Shown in pieces: positions 1-9,152 of a DNA stretch of 64,000 bases; positions within the stretch are counted from its first letter, which is position 1, and each line of letters begins with the position of its first letter. The DNA is from Coprobacter sp. (GTDB lineage Bacteria > Bacteroidota > Bacteroidia > Bacteroidales > UBA11471). The notes under the pieces are model-generated. The model did no database searches. It worked only from the letters and a program-made list of their open reading frames with translations, and was not told where the DNA came from. A program made the translations under genes and the position numbers. The DNA lies in assembly GCA_017462265.1 (NCBI GenBank), contig JAFTRN010000020.1:1-64000 (forward strand), given 5' to 3'.

Positions 1-231
1 GCGCTTCCCGCTCATCGAAATTACAATCGTAACCGAGGGCACGCTATCGCTAAGCCCTCGGCTACTCAAATTCGGCCCATTCGGGCAGATATTGTGATAT
101 ACTAATCGATTACCTAACGGCAATCTTTTTATAACACAAACCTTTTTATTTTATCGCATAAATTATCTTAAATCATAGTTTTCCGAAGATTTTTAAAATC
201 TTTATCGGACACCAATAAATCAAAATACCTC

Positions 232-252
232 GGACACCCGAGTCGAGTGTCC
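232..252. repeat. Hairpin repeat ending in TGTCCCTACA, copy 1
   Basis: GGACAC (232-237) pairs with GTGTCC (247-252) and is followed by CTACA. A second hairpin with the same TGTCCCTACA tail lies at 5617-5640 after another gene end, so this looks like a dispersed intergenic hairpin. Confidence 0.45.
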
Positions 253-342
253 CTACAAGATTTTTACCAATAAATACTTATCGAGCTTCTACGTTATACA
301 ATCTTACTACATATCAATCTCCTTGGGTGCTCGCTATTCCTA

Positions 343-377
343 CAAAAAAAATGAGGCGCATCAATCGATACGCCTCA
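343..377 (-). terminator. Intrinsic terminator of secDF
   Basis: On the minus strand TGAGGCG (371-377) and CGCCTCA (352-358) form a stem with a 12-base loop. It is followed by a run of eight T (A tract on the plus strand), 22 bases after the secDF stop. Confidence 0.85.
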
Positions 378-398
378 AATCATTATCTCGCAATACTA

Positions 399-3323
399 TT
401 ATGCTTCTGTAGCAGCAGCTTTGGCTATTTTCTTTTTCATCATTTCGTATGCAGCAGGTACGGCCACGAAGAGTGTTGAGAATGTACCGCAAATTACACC
501 AATCAACATAGCGAAGGTGAAGCTGCGAATGGTATCACCACCCAAGATGAAGATACAAAGCAGTACGAGTGCGGTACTCAACGAAGTAGAAATCGTACGA
601 GAGAGGGTGCTGTTGAGAGCGTCGTTGATCACGATGCCGCGATCGCGTTTGGGATAGAGACCCATTACCTCGCGTACACGGTCGAATACCACCACTTTGT
701 CGTTCACCGAGTAACCGATAACCGTGAGGATAGCGGCGATAAACGATTGGTCAATCTCCATAGAGAAAGGCAACACGCCATAGAACCATGAGTAGAACGC
801 CATGATGAACACAGTATCGAAAGCTAAAGCCAACAAGGTACCGGCACTGAATGCCAAGTCGCGGAAACGCAACAAGATATAGAGGGCGATAGCGATGAGT
901 GAGAAGATTACGGCCCAAATAGCACCGATGGTAATATCCTCAGCGATGGCGGGACCTACTTTCTGTGTACTCAATACGTTCTCGGTTTCAAAGGCTTCCT
1001 GAGATTTGCCTCCTACCTCGTCTTTCAACGAGACATATATCTTATCGAGGATTTCTTGATCGATAGTATCATCAGAATCGGCAATACGATAGTTGGTAGA
1101 GATACGCACTTGGTTGTCGCCACCAATGGTGATTACACCCGGAGTAGCACCATCGAATTGCGGAGCGAGCAGGCTTGCAATATGTTGTGTGCTGACGGGC
1201 TTATCGAAACGAACGATATAGTTGCGGCCACCGGTGAAGTCGATACCCTGGCTCAAACCACGGAGACCGAACGATACACAACCGGCCACTACCAATATGG
1301 CACATACGAGATAACCTTTCTTGCGAGCACCGAGGAAGTTGATTCCGGGGTTAACCAGCCAATTGCGAGTCATCGATGTGGTGAAGGTAAGTTTCTTGAA
1401 CCAGTTCTTTTCAAATCCGTGCTCGTAGAAGAGACGAGTCAAGAACACTGCGGTGAAGAACGAACATACGATACCGATGAGCAACGTTGTTGCGAAACCT
1501 TTGATAGGACCTGTACCGAAATAGAAGAGTATAAGACCGGTGATGATAGAGGTCAAGTTGGAGTCGAAGATTGCCGAGAAAGCATTCTTGTAACCATCGG
1601 TAAGTGCGTTTTTGAGGCTCTTACCTGCACGCAACTCTTCTTTGGTACGTTCATAGATAAGCACGTTGGCATCGACCGCCATACCGAGCGAGAGCACCAT
1701 ACCGGCTATACCCGAGAGAGTAAGCACAGCTTGGAACGAGGCCAAAATACCCAGCGTGAAGAAGAAGTTGATGATAAGTGCGCAGTTGGCTACCAAGCCG
1801 GGAACCAATCCATAAACGCATATCATATAAAGCATGAGGATAACCAGTGCCACGATGAACGAAATCACACCGCTCTGTATAGCCTCTTGTCCCAACGACG
1901 GACCTACGATGTCTTCTTGTACGATTTTCACGCCGGCAGCCATTTTACCGGTTTTGAGCACATTGGCCAAGTCTTTGGCTTCTTCGGGTGTGAAACCGCC
2001 CGATATTTGAGACGAACCGTTAGGAATCTCGCTGTTTACCACGGGGAAAGAATATACATGGTCATCGAGCACCACGGCTACGCTGCGACCGATATTTTCA
2101 CGAGTAAGTTGCGCCCATATTTTTGTACCCTCGGCATTCATCTTCATGCTTACGACAGGAGCGTTGGTGAGGGGGTCGAAATCCTCTTGAGCATCGTTGA
2201 TTACATCACCCGAGAGAGCGGGTTTACCGCCGGTGCTCGATTTGAGGGCTACCAATTCATAATATTGTTCTTTGGCATCGATAGCCTTCACCGTCCAGTA
2301 GAATACGGCGTTAGAGGGCAACATCTCGCGTACTTGCGGCATAGCCAGGTAGGAGTTGATGGTAGCGGTGTCGCGATGGTGGGCTATACCGATAGCGGGT
2401 GAGGCGGCAGCCTGTCCGTTTTGCGATACATTGGGTTGCAAGCGCGAGAAGAGGGGATTCTGACGTTTCCACAATTCCATGTCGGCGCTTTCGGCACCCA
2501 GTTCCGAGAGCTCATCGCCTTCGGCTTTTTTCTCTTCGGCAACAACCGGTTTTCCGTTGTTCTCCATGCGGGAAATCATGTCATTGGCAGCAGCCAATCG
2601 AGAATAGAGTTCGTTGAGGTTGTAGGTTTCCCAGAATTCGAGGTTAGCACTACCTTGGAGCAACTTACGCACACGCTCGGGCTCTTTCACACCGGGAAGT
2701 TCTACCAAGATGCGGCCATCTTTCTCGAGACGTTGGATATTAGGAGCAACTACACCGAAACGGTCGATACGGGTACGCAATACATTGAATGAGTTGTCGA
2801 TAGCGCTATTCAGTTCTTCACGCAACACCTTTATCACTTCGTCGTTCGATGCCGAGGGAGCGATTTTTTCTTTCAGTTGGAAAGTACTGAATATCGAAGC
2901 CAAACGAATATTGGGGTCGAGTTTCTTGTATTCGCTTACAAACGCAGCCAAGAAGTCGGCATTGTCGGCTTGGTTTGCCGTGGCGGCAGCCAACGCGGCG
3001 TTGAAATGAGCGTCGGGGTTATTGTTCGAAAGAGATTTCAATACATCGGCTACCGAAATCTGGAGAATCACGTTCATACCGCCTTTGAGGTCGAGACCGA
3101 GGCCGATTTCCATTTCGTTACATTGTTTCAGTGTGTAATAACCGAGATATACTTTCTCTGTGGCCATCGAATCCAAATAATTTTTGTAAGCGACAGCGTC
3201 TCCGTTAGAAATCTCTTCTGCTTTCTGATTGTAATGACGTGTTACAAACGAAAACGAGATGTAGAAGAGGCACACCAAGGTGAGCAATACTGCTAAGACT
3301 CTTATAAATCCTTTGTTTTGCAT
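399..3323 (-). CDS. secDF: SecDF protein translocase subunit (fused SecD-SecF)
   Basis: Inner-membrane RND-type protein that helps SecYEG export by pulling substrate from the periplasmic side, using the proton gradient. The 974 residues hold both halves. The SecD half has an N-terminal membrane helix (about 8-26), GLDLKGG at 76-82, a large periplasmic domain and a membrane bundle with ANVLIYER. The SecF half follows with GIDFTGG and a second bundle with VNDKVVVFDRVRE. The fused form is normal in Bacteroidetes. The start follows a TATATTTG box by about 110 bases. The gene stands alone, divergent from the Ig-like lipoprotein gene. Identification is secure. Confidence 0.97.
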   Translation of the reverse strand: MQNKGFIRVLAVLLTLVCLFYISFSFVTRHYNQKAEEISNGDAVAYKNYLDSMATEKVYLGYYTLKQCNEMEIGLGLDLKGGMNVILQISVADVLKSLSNNNPDAHFNAALAAATANQADNADFLAAFVSEYKKLDPNIRLASIFSTFQLKEKIAPSASNDEVIKVLREELNSAIDNSFNVLRTRIDRFGVVAPNIQRLEKDGRILVELPGVKEPERVRKLLQGSANLEFWETYNLNELYSRLAAANDMISRMENNGKPVVAEEKKAEGDELSELGAESADMELWKRQNPLFSRLQPNVSQNGQAAASPAIGIAHHRDTATINSYLAMPQVREMLPSNAVFYWTVKAIDAKEQYYELVALKSSTGGKPALSGDVINDAQEDFDPLTNAPVVSMKMNAEGTKIWAQLTRENIGRSVAVVLDDHVYSFPVVNSEIPNGSSQISGGFTPEEAKDLANVLKTGKMAAGVKIVQEDIVGPSLGQEAIQSGVISFIVALVILMLYMICVYGLVPGLVANCALIINFFFTLGILASFQAVLTLSGIAGMVLSLGMAVDANVLIYERTKEELRAGKSLKNALTDGYKNAFSAIFDSNLTSIITGLILFYFGTGPIKGFATTLLIGIVCSFFTAVFLTRLFYEHGFEKNWFKKLTFTTSMTRNWLVNPGINFLGARKKGYLVCAILVVAGCVSFGLRGLSQGIDFTGGRNYIVRFDKPVSTQHIASLLAPQFDGATPGVITIGGDNQVRISTNYRIADSDDTIDQEILDKIYVSLKDEVGGKSQEAFETENVLSTQKVGPAIAEDITIGAIWAVIFSLIAIALYILLRFRDLAFSAGTLLALAFDTVFIMAFYSWFYGVLPFSMEIDQSFIAAILTVIGYSVNDKVVVFDRVREVMGLYPKRDRGIVINDALNSTLSRTISTSLSTALVLLCIFILGGDTIRSFTFAMLIGVICGTFSTLFVAVPAAYEMMKKKIAKAAATEA

Positions 3324-3379
3324 TGTGTTTTGTACTTTATGTTTTTGATATTTTTTATTATGCGGTTTGTGTTTTCGTC

Positions 3380-3422
3380 GAAGCCGAGATTAAATTTTCA
3401 TTAAAAATTCAAAAACTGCTTC
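3380..3422. repeat. Dispersed palindromic repeat, copy A
   Basis: GAAGC (3380-3384) and GCTTC (3418-3422) bracket TAAATTTT and AAAATTCAAAA arms. It is a diverged copy of the palindrome best preserved at 37291-37333 and lies in the secDF leader. Confidence 0.55.
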
Positions 3423-3434
3423 TTTATTAAGGTG

Positions 3435-3442
3435 CAAATATA
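3435..3442 (-). promoter_or_regulatory. secDF promoter -7 box
   Basis: TATATTTG on the minus strand matches the Bacteroidetes TAnnTTTG box. It implies a leader of roughly 105 bases that contains a palindromic repeat. Confidence 0.6.
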
Positions 3443-3548
3443 TGGCTTTTTTCGGTAACAACTGCAAAAATATGATAAATTTGTCATCAATCTCGCCAAA
3501 AGATGGCTATATTTCCCATCGAAAGCACCTTTTTCTACATCTTTATCG

Positions 3549-3556
3549 TATCTTTG
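3549..3556 (+). promoter_or_regulatory. Promoter -7 box of the Ig-like lipoprotein gene
   Basis: TATCTTTG on the plus strand. It lies downstream of the earliest in-frame ATG (3442), so translation should start at 3613 or 3646 instead. Confidence 0.65.
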
Positions 3557-3645
3557 CGGGGTATTCCCCGATAAAATCAGGAACATTTTCCCGACTTGAT
3601 TGTTTAGACACAATGAACCGTAAATACTTATCATATTCTATTTTC

Positions 3646-5541
3646 ATGCGAAATATACTCATAGTATTGCTTGCTATAGGTATATGCGCTTGCGCCAATA
3701 TAGGTCGTCCCGGAGGCGGACCGAAAGACGAGACTCCGCCGGTATTGAAAAAGGCCACTCCCGAGTCGGGCACACTCAACTGGGACAAAACCAAAGTGTC
3801 ACTCGTTTTCGACGAAATAGTATTGGTAGAGAACGCCTCAGAAAAAGTGGTCATTTCACCACCCCAAAAGCAGATGCCTCGCATCACGGCTCAGGGCAAA
3901 AGCGTCACCGTGCAGCTCAACGACTCGCTGATACCCAATACCACCTACACCATTGACTTTTCCGATGCCATCGTCGATAATAACGAGAAAAACAAGTTAC
4001 TCGATTTCAGCGTGAATTTCGCTACCGGTGATCACATCGACACCCTCGAAATGGGCGGCGTATTGCTCAACGCCTCGAATCTCGAGCCCATCACCAATAT
4101 GCTGGTGGGTATATATGCCAACCCCGACGATACGATGTTTACCAAGCAACCCTTTTTGCGTATCGCCCTCAGCGACGAATACGGGCGCTTCACCGTGCGC
4201 AACATGGCCGAAGGCTCATACCGCATTTTTGCCTTGAAAGATGGCAATCGCAACTACTTTTTCGACAACGCTACCGAGGACATAGCGTTTCTCGACTCGA
4301 TATACACCCCTACCGTGGAAATGAAGTGGCACAGTGACACCTTGTGGGTGGATAGCGTGACGATAGACACCATCACCACGTCGCTACGACCACATTTCTA
4401 CCCCGACAATATCGTGCTACGGGCCTTCAACGAGAACTACAAAGCCGCCTATTTCGAAAAATACGAACGCACCGATCGACGCAAAGTGACGCTCTATTTC
4501 TCGGCTCCGCAGGACTCTTTCCCGGTGATTACCCCACTCAACTTCGACGCCGACGACTGGGCCGTGATAGAGAGCAGTGCCACTCGCGACACCATATCGT
4601 ATTGGCTACGTGACTCTATGGCCTATAACAAAGACACCCTGCGACTTGTGGCCTCCTACTATCGTACCGATACCACACAACAACTCTCGCTCTACAACGA
4701 TACAATGACTTGGAATTACCGCGAGAAAAACGTGCGTCGCGAGAAACGTAAGAAAGACAATGACACCCTACCCCCTCCCATCGAATTTATAAATATAGAC
4801 TCGAAACTCGGCTCTATGCTCGATATATACGCCTCGCCGGCCATCACATTCGCCCAACCGCTCGCTCACCTCGACACCGATGCCGTGCACCTGGATATGC
4901 ACGTCGATACCACATGGGTTCCCGTGCAGGGATATACTTTCGCACCCGACTCGGGTTCGACTCGTGTATATCGATTGTACAACAAATGGAAATCGGGAGC
5001 AGAATACCGTTTCACGCTCGACTCGGTAGCCGCCACCGGCATATATGGAATACATACCAACAAAAGTTCTCAGACATTCAAGATAAAGACCGTAGAAGAA
5101 TATTCCAATCTCGTGGTGAAAACCGCAGGGGTGCAAGATCACGCCTTCGTGGAGCTGATTACCGACTCGGATATGCCGGCCTATACGGTGCCCGTGAAGA
5201 AGGGCCGTGCCGTGTTCCGATATATCAACCCCGGCACCTATTATATACGATTATGTATCGATACCAACGACAACGGGAAATGGGATACCGGCAACTACAA
5301 CGAGCATCGCCAGCCCGAAGAGGTATATTATTACCCCGGAAACGTGTCGCTACGCGCCAACTGGGATATAGAGCAGAATTGGGACGTGTATGCACTACCG
5401 CTCGACCAGCAGAAACCGCGTGAAATCGTAAAGAACAAGCCCAAAGAGGAGAAACAAACCGAAGAAGAGGTCGAAGAGGAACAGCCCATGTACTCCAACC
5501 AACCTACCATCTCCGGCGGTCGCAACATACGGCAATATTAA
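3646..5541 (+). CDS. Secreted lipoprotein with N-terminal Ig-like (SbsA/Big_5) domain
   Basis: Signal peptide MRNILIVLLAIGICAC ends in a cysteine typical of lipidation. The mature start has GRPGGGPKDETPP, a hallmark of a widespread Bacteroidetes lipoprotein family with an N-terminal bacterial Ig-like domain (about residues 30-125). Further beta-rich domains follow, then a Glu/Lys-rich stretch near the C-terminus. It is probably anchored in the outer membrane or periplasm. The molecular role is not known. The start at 3646 gives a compact lipoprotein signal; 3613 is the alternative, and both fall after the promoter. The gene stands alone. Confidence 0.8.
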   Translation: MRNILIVLLAIGICACANIGRPGGGPKDETPPVLKKATPESGTLNWDKTKVSLVFDEIVLVENASEKVVISPPQKQMPRITAQGKSVTVQLNDSLIPNTTYTIDFSDAIVDNNEKNKLLDFSVNFATGDHIDTLEMGGVLLNASNLEPITNMLVGIYANPDDTMFTKQPFLRIALSDEYGRFTVRNMAEGSYRIFALKDGNRNYFFDNATEDIAFLDSIYTPTVEMKWHSDTLWVDSVTIDTITTSLRPHFYPDNIVLRAFNENYKAAYFEKYERTDRRKVTLYFSAPQDSFPVITPLNFDADDWAVIESSATRDTISYWLRDSMAYNKDTLRLVASYYRTDTTQQLSLYNDTMTWNYREKNVRREKRKKDNDTLPPPIEFINIDSKLGSMLDIYASPAITFAQPLAHLDTDAVHLDMHVDTTWVPVQGYTFAPDSGSTRVYRLYNKWKSGAEYRFTLDSVAATGIYGIHTNKSSQTFKIKTVEEYSNLVVKTAGVQDHAFVELITDSDMPAYTVPVKKGRAVFRYINPGTYYIRLCIDTNDNGKWDTGNYNEHRQPEEVYYYPGNVSLRANWDIEQNWDVYALPLDQQKPREIVKNKPKEEKQTEEEVEEEQPMYSNQPTISGGRNIRQY

Positions 5542-5616
5542 AAACAGCATCAAAGAACATAGTTTCGGCGTCAAAATATCCGTCTTTCGAGAGATTATAA
5601 GTTGAGCCTTTATGCA

Positions 5617-5635
5617 GACACACAGAGCGTGTGTC
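5617..5635. repeat. Hairpin repeat ending in TGTCCCTACA, copy 2
   Basis: GACACAC (5617-5623) pairs with GTGTGTC (5629-5635), followed by CCTACA. It shares its tail with the hairpin at 232-252. It lies 75 bases after a stop codon and could act as a terminator or mRNA 3' end structure. Confidence 0.45.
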
Positions 5636-5735
5636 CCTACATTTCGCTATCAGTATCCGTTCCTCAACAATCCATATTTTTTTGATTTTTTTACAATTTT
5701 ATAGGGTGAGTGATAGCAGATGTTAAAAAAAGCAC

Positions 5736-5743
5736 TACCTTTG
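5736..5743 (+). promoter_or_regulatory. SulP gene promoter -7 box
   Basis: TACCTTTG, a match to the Bacteroidetes consensus, 129 bases before the ATG. Confidence 0.6.
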
Positions 5744-5872
5744 CACCCTCATTTTCAGAGGGACTTAGCCTACGTCGGTACCAGACACCCTTTCATAATG
5801 CCTTCTACCCCCGCATACTTATCCCTCGGTTTTCAAAAGGTTATTATATTTTAAGGTATTATCAGTATTGTT

Positions 5873-7558
5873 ATGAAACTTGATTTTCAACCCAAGCTCG
5901 TTGAAGGTCTGCGCCACTATTCCAAAGAAAAATTTGTGGCCGACCTCATGGCGGGTATTATCGTGGGAATCGTAGCGTTGCCGTTGGCAATCGCTTTTGG
6001 TATCGCGTCGGGTGTATCGCCCGAGAAAGGCCTCATCACAGCCATTGTAGGAGGATTTATCGTATCGGCATTGGGTGGCAACTCTGTGCAAATAGGTGGA
6101 CCTACCGGTGCATTCATCGTTATCGTATTCGGAATAATCCAGACCTATGGTCTCGAAGGACTGGCCATCGCCACCGCCATGGCCGGAGCCATATTGGTGC
6201 TGATGGGACTATTCCGTCTCGGTGCTATCATCAAATTCATACCCTATCCCATCGTGATAGGCTTCACCAGCGGTATCGCGCTCACCATCTTCACCACCCA
6301 GATCAAAGACCTTTTCGGCCTCACCATAGACAAAGTGCCGGCCGACTGTCTCTCACAATGGGCCACCTATTTCCAACACCTCGACAGTATCAACCCCATG
6401 TCGGTAATCATAGGTATAGGCAGTATCGTAATCATTGCCCTCACCCCCAAAATATCTCGTAAAGTACCCGGTTCATTGGTGGCTATCATCATCATGACGG
6501 TGCTTGCCTACATACTGCGAGAATTCTGCGGCATCACCGGCATAGAGACCATTGGCGACCGATTCGATATCAGCAACGAGATACCCGAGCCGCAGCCGCT
6601 ACATATAAATATGGCCACAATCAACCAACTATTGTCTCCGGCATTCACCATTGCCATTCTGGGAGCGATAGAGTCGTTGCTGTCGGCCACTGTAGCCGAT
6701 GGTGCGACAGGCGATCATCACAATTCCAACACCGAGTTGATAGGCCAGGGCGTGGCCAATATCGTCGTTCCGTTTTTCGGCGGTATCCCCGTAACCGGAG
6801 CAATAGCTCGCACCATGACCAATATCAACAACGGTGGTCGTACCCCCGTGGCCGGTATCATACACGCCGTGGTATTGCTGCTTATATTCTTACTACTCAT
6901 GCCCCTTATAAAGCTTGTGCCTATGGCCTGCCTCGCCGGCGTATTGGTCATCGTATCGTACAACATGAGCGGTTGGCGTACGGTACGTTCCCTGCTGAAA
7001 AATCCGAAATCGGATATCGCGGTACTTATCACCACCTTTGCTCTCACCGTGGTGTTCAACCTCACCATCGCCATAGAGATAGGCTTGTTGCTCGCCATGT
7101 TGCTGTTCCTGCGCCGTGTATCGGAAAATGTGGAAGTATCGGTACTGCGCGATAAACTCGATGTGGCCGACGGCACGGAAGTATCGCAACACGAGACGCT
7201 AAATATTGCCAAGGGCGTGGAAGTGTACGAAATCAATGGTCCGTTCTTCTTCGGTGTGGCTACAAAATTCGATGAAATCATGCGCGACATGGGCGACAAA
7301 CCATCTGTGCGCATATTGCGTATGCGTCGCGTACCCTTTATCGATTCCACCGGATTGCACAACTTGCAGATACTCGTAGAATCGTCGCACGCCGAGGGAA
7401 TACGCGTCATACTCTCGGGTGTAAACCCCACCGTACACGCCACCCTGAAAAAATCGGGCGTCGATAAAATAGTAGGTGAAGAAAATATCTGCGACCACAT
7501 ATCCAAGGCCGTAGAAAAGGCCAACGCCTTGGTCGAAATCGTAGAAAAATTAAAATAA
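5873..7558 (+). CDS. SulP-family inorganic anion transporter with STAS domain
   Basis: 561 residues. The first about 400 form the 10-14 helix SulP membrane domain, with early motifs LPLAIAFGIASGVSPEKGL and GGNSVQIGGPTGAF typical of the family. A cytoplasmic STAS domain occupies about 440-555 and includes the conserved PFIDSTG loop. Family members carry sulfate, bicarbonate or other anions, and sequence alone does not choose between them. The metK-metY genes next door deal with sulfur metabolism and hint at sulfate, but many Bacteroidetes SulP proteins may instead carry bicarbonate. It has its own promoter and terminator. Confidence 0.9.
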   Translation: MKLDFQPKLVEGLRHYSKEKFVADLMAGIIVGIVALPLAIAFGIASGVSPEKGLITAIVGGFIVSALGGNSVQIGGPTGAFIVIVFGIIQTYGLEGLAIATAMAGAILVLMGLFRLGAIIKFIPYPIVIGFTSGIALTIFTTQIKDLFGLTIDKVPADCLSQWATYFQHLDSINPMSVIIGIGSIVIIALTPKISRKVPGSLVAIIIMTVLAYILREFCGITGIETIGDRFDISNEIPEPQPLHINMATINQLLSPAFTIAILGAIESLLSATVADGATGDHHNSNTELIGQGVANIVVPFFGGIPVTGAIARTMTNINNGGRTPVAGIIHAVVLLLIFLLLMPLIKLVPMACLAGVLVIVSYNMSGWRTVRSLLKNPKSDIAVLITTFALTVVFNLTIAIEIGLLLAMLLFLRRVSENVEVSVLRDKLDVADGTEVSQHETLNIAKGVEVYEINGPFFFGVATKFDEIMRDMGDKPSVRILRMRRVPFIDSTGLHNLQILVESSHAEGIRVILSGVNPTVHATLKKSGVDKIVGEENICDHISKAVEKANALVEIVEKLK

Positions 7559-7560
7559 AT

Positions 7561-7602
7561 AGCTGTTTCGAATTTATTCTAAGAAAATTCAAAACAACAT
7601 CT
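7561..7602. repeat. Dispersed palindromic repeat, copy B
   Basis: AGCTGTTTCGAATTT on the left and AAAATTCAAAACAACATCT on the right are imperfect inverted arms of the palindrome family whose best copy is at 37291-37333. It begins two bases after a stop codon. Confidence 0.65.
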
Positions 7603-7618
7603 AAGCCCAATCCATGAA

Positions 7619-7650
7619 AGAGGCTCGCACACAGCGAGTCTCTTTTTTTT
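7619..7650 (+). terminator. Intrinsic terminator of the SulP gene
   Basis: AGAGGCTCGC (7619-7628) pairs with GCGAGTCTCT (7634-7643) and is followed by a T run to 7650. Confidence 0.9.
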
Positions 7651-7682
7651 GCAAAATATATTGCACACCTCACAAAAATGGT

Positions 7683-7690
7683 GTTACTTT
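7683..7690 (+). promoter_or_regulatory. Probable metK promoter -7 box
   Basis: TTACTTTG resembles TAnnTTTG with one mismatch. It is placed so that the transcript begins just before the candidate riboswitch, giving a leader of about 155 bases. Confidence 0.45.
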
Positions 7691-7702
7691 GCAGCGACGA
7701 TT

Positions 7703-7754
7703 TGTGGATGGATTTGGCTGCTTGCAACCACACTAAAAAACTGCTAAAACGGTA
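7703..7754 (+). promoter_or_regulatory. Candidate SAM-II riboswitch upstream of metK
   Basis: TGTGG (7703-7707) pairs with CCACA (7728-7732) as stem P1. The loop has GATTT then GGCTGCTTGCA. An A-rich linker and GCTAAAA (7743-7749) follow, then CGGT (7750-7753), which can pair with GCTG of the loop (with G-U pairs) to form the H-type pseudoknot. The order GATTT, TTGCA, A-rich linker, GCTAAAA is that of the SAM-II (metA motif) class as I recall it. The gene controlled makes SAM, so the fit to context is good. About 100 bases separate it from the ATG. Recognised by eye only. Confidence 0.65.
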
Positions 7755-7852
7755 TCTCATTCTCTTGTGGCGTTCTGCCTCAAAACACCGCACCGCATTT
7801 TGTGTATCGCCCCATCTCTTGTCGTAATTGTCTAACCACTAAAAACGATAAG

Positions 7853-9142
7853 ATGAATTACCTATTTACCTCTGAATCGGTATCAGAAGGTCACCCCGAC
7901 AAAGTGGCCGACCAAATTTCAGATGCCCTGCTCGACGAATTTCTCGCCTACGATCCCCAGTCGAAAGTCGCTTGCGAAACCTTAGTCACCACCGGCCAAG
8001 TAGTGCTTGCCGGCGAAGTGAAATCGAGCGCCTATATCGACCTGCACGAGGTGGCTCGTCGTGTAATAAACCGCATAGGATATACCCGTAGCGAATATAA
8101 ATTCGATGGTGACTCATGCGGTGTGTTCTCGGCCATACACGAACAGTCGGCCGATATAAACCGTGGCGTGGAACGCACCATATCAATGGATCAAGGCGCC
8201 GGCGACCAAGGTATGATGTTCGGATATGCTTGTAACGAGACCGACAACTATATGCCGTTGTCGCTCGAACTCTCGCATCTCATACTCACCGAGCTGGCCG
8301 ACATTCGTCGCGAAAACGACACCATAACCTACTTGCGCCCCGATGCCAAGTCGCAAGTCACCATCGAGTACGACGAGAACAATCACCCGGTGCGCATACA
8401 CACCATCGTACTCTCTACACAACACGACGAGTTTGTGACACCGGCCGACAATACGCCCGAAGCCCAAGCCGCTGCCGATGAAGCGATGTTGCGTAAAATC
8501 GCCGATGATGTGCGTCACATCGTATTACCCCGCGTCATAGCCCGCCTACCCCGCCGCGTACAAGCACTGTTCGACGACAAACTCATACTGCACGTCAATC
8601 CCACGGGCAAATTCGTCATCGGAGGTCCGCACGGCGATACCGGTCTCACAGGCCGTAAAATCATCGTCGATACCTACGGAGGAAAAGGGGCCCACGGCGG
8701 AGGCGCCTTCTCGGGTAAAGACCCCTCGAAAGTAGACCGCTCGGCAGCCTATGCCGCTCGCCACATCGCCAAAAACATGGTAGCGGCCGGCGTTGCCGAC
8801 GAGATATTGGTGCAGGTATCGTATGCCATAGGCGTAGCCCGTCCGGTGAGCATCTTCGTCAACACCTACAATACCGCCCATGTAGCCATGAGCGACGCCG
8901 AAATAGCCACGCTCGTAGGCGAGATATTCGATATGCGTCCCAAAGCCATAGAGGAGCGATTGAAACTGAGAAACCCCATATACGAAGAAACCGCATCGTA
9001 CGGACATATGGGACGCACACCCCGCACCGTACACAAGGTGTTCTCCTCGCGATACGAAAATACCGTAGAGGTAGATGTGGAGCTCTTCACCTGGGAAAAG
9101 CTCGACTATGTAGAGACCGTAAAAAAAGCCTTCAACCCCTAA
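7853..9142 (+). CDS. metK: S-adenosylmethionine synthetase
   Basis: Makes SAM from methionine and ATP in the cytoplasm. 429 residues with SEGHPDK at 11-17, GAGDQG at 115-120 (ATP loop) and [16 protein letters not shown] (phosphate-binding loop), all diagnostic of MetK. Length matches Bacteroidetes MetK. The ATG at 7853 begins [13 protein letters not shown], the true family N-terminus; an in-frame ATG at 7802 would add residues without homologous character. The first gene of an operon with metY (10-base gap), probably under SAM feedback through the leader at 7703-7754. Confidence 0.97.
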   Translation: MNYLFTSESVSEGHPDKVADQISDALLDEFLAYDPQSKVACETLVTTGQVVLAGEVKSSAYIDLHEVARRVINRIGYTRSEYKFDGDSCGVFSAIHEQSADINRGVERTISMDQGAGDQGMMFGYACNETDNYMPLSLELSHLILTELADIRRENDTITYLRPDAKSQVTIEYDENNHPVRIHTIVLSTQHDEFVTPADNTPEAQAAADEAMLRKIADDVRHIVLPRVIARLPRRVQALFDDKLILHVNPTGKFVIGGPHGDTGLTGRKIIVDTYGGKGAHGGGAFSGKDPSKVDRSAAYAARHIAKNMVAAGVADEILVQVSYAIGVARPVSIFVNTYNTAHVAMSDAEIATLVGEIFDMRPKAIEERLKLRNPIYEETASYGHMGRTPRTVHKVFSSRYENTVEVDVELFTWEKLDYVETVKKAFNP

Positions 9143-9152
9143 CTTTCACACC

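Larger units (their letters stand above)
1..398. other. Intergenic region downstream of secDF
   Basis: No recognisable gene. A hairpin is formed by CCGAGGGC (33-40) and GCCCTCGG (54-61). A short plus-strand frame is open from base 1 to the stop at 103-105 and could be the tail of a gene outside the window, but its product resembles nothing I know. The middle part is AT-rich. Confidence 0.5.
5542..5872. other. Intergenic region and leader of the SulP gene
   Basis: Contains the hairpin repeat at 5617-5635, an AT-rich stretch, a TACCTTTG box at 5736-5743 and then a leader of about 125 bases before the transporter ATG. The leader has short possible stems (for example around GAGGG at 5758-5762 and CACCC further on), but I recognise no known riboswitch in it. 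Confidence 0.5.

Noticed and set aside
1056-2402. 448-codon plus-strand open frame inside secDF
   Set aside because: It lies antisense to a secure secDF gene and its product is His/Glu-rich without domain features; a shadow of the real gene.
5744-5872. Possible riboswitch in the SulP leader
   Set aside because: The leader is long enough, but I could match it to no known motif, so it is recorded only as a leader.
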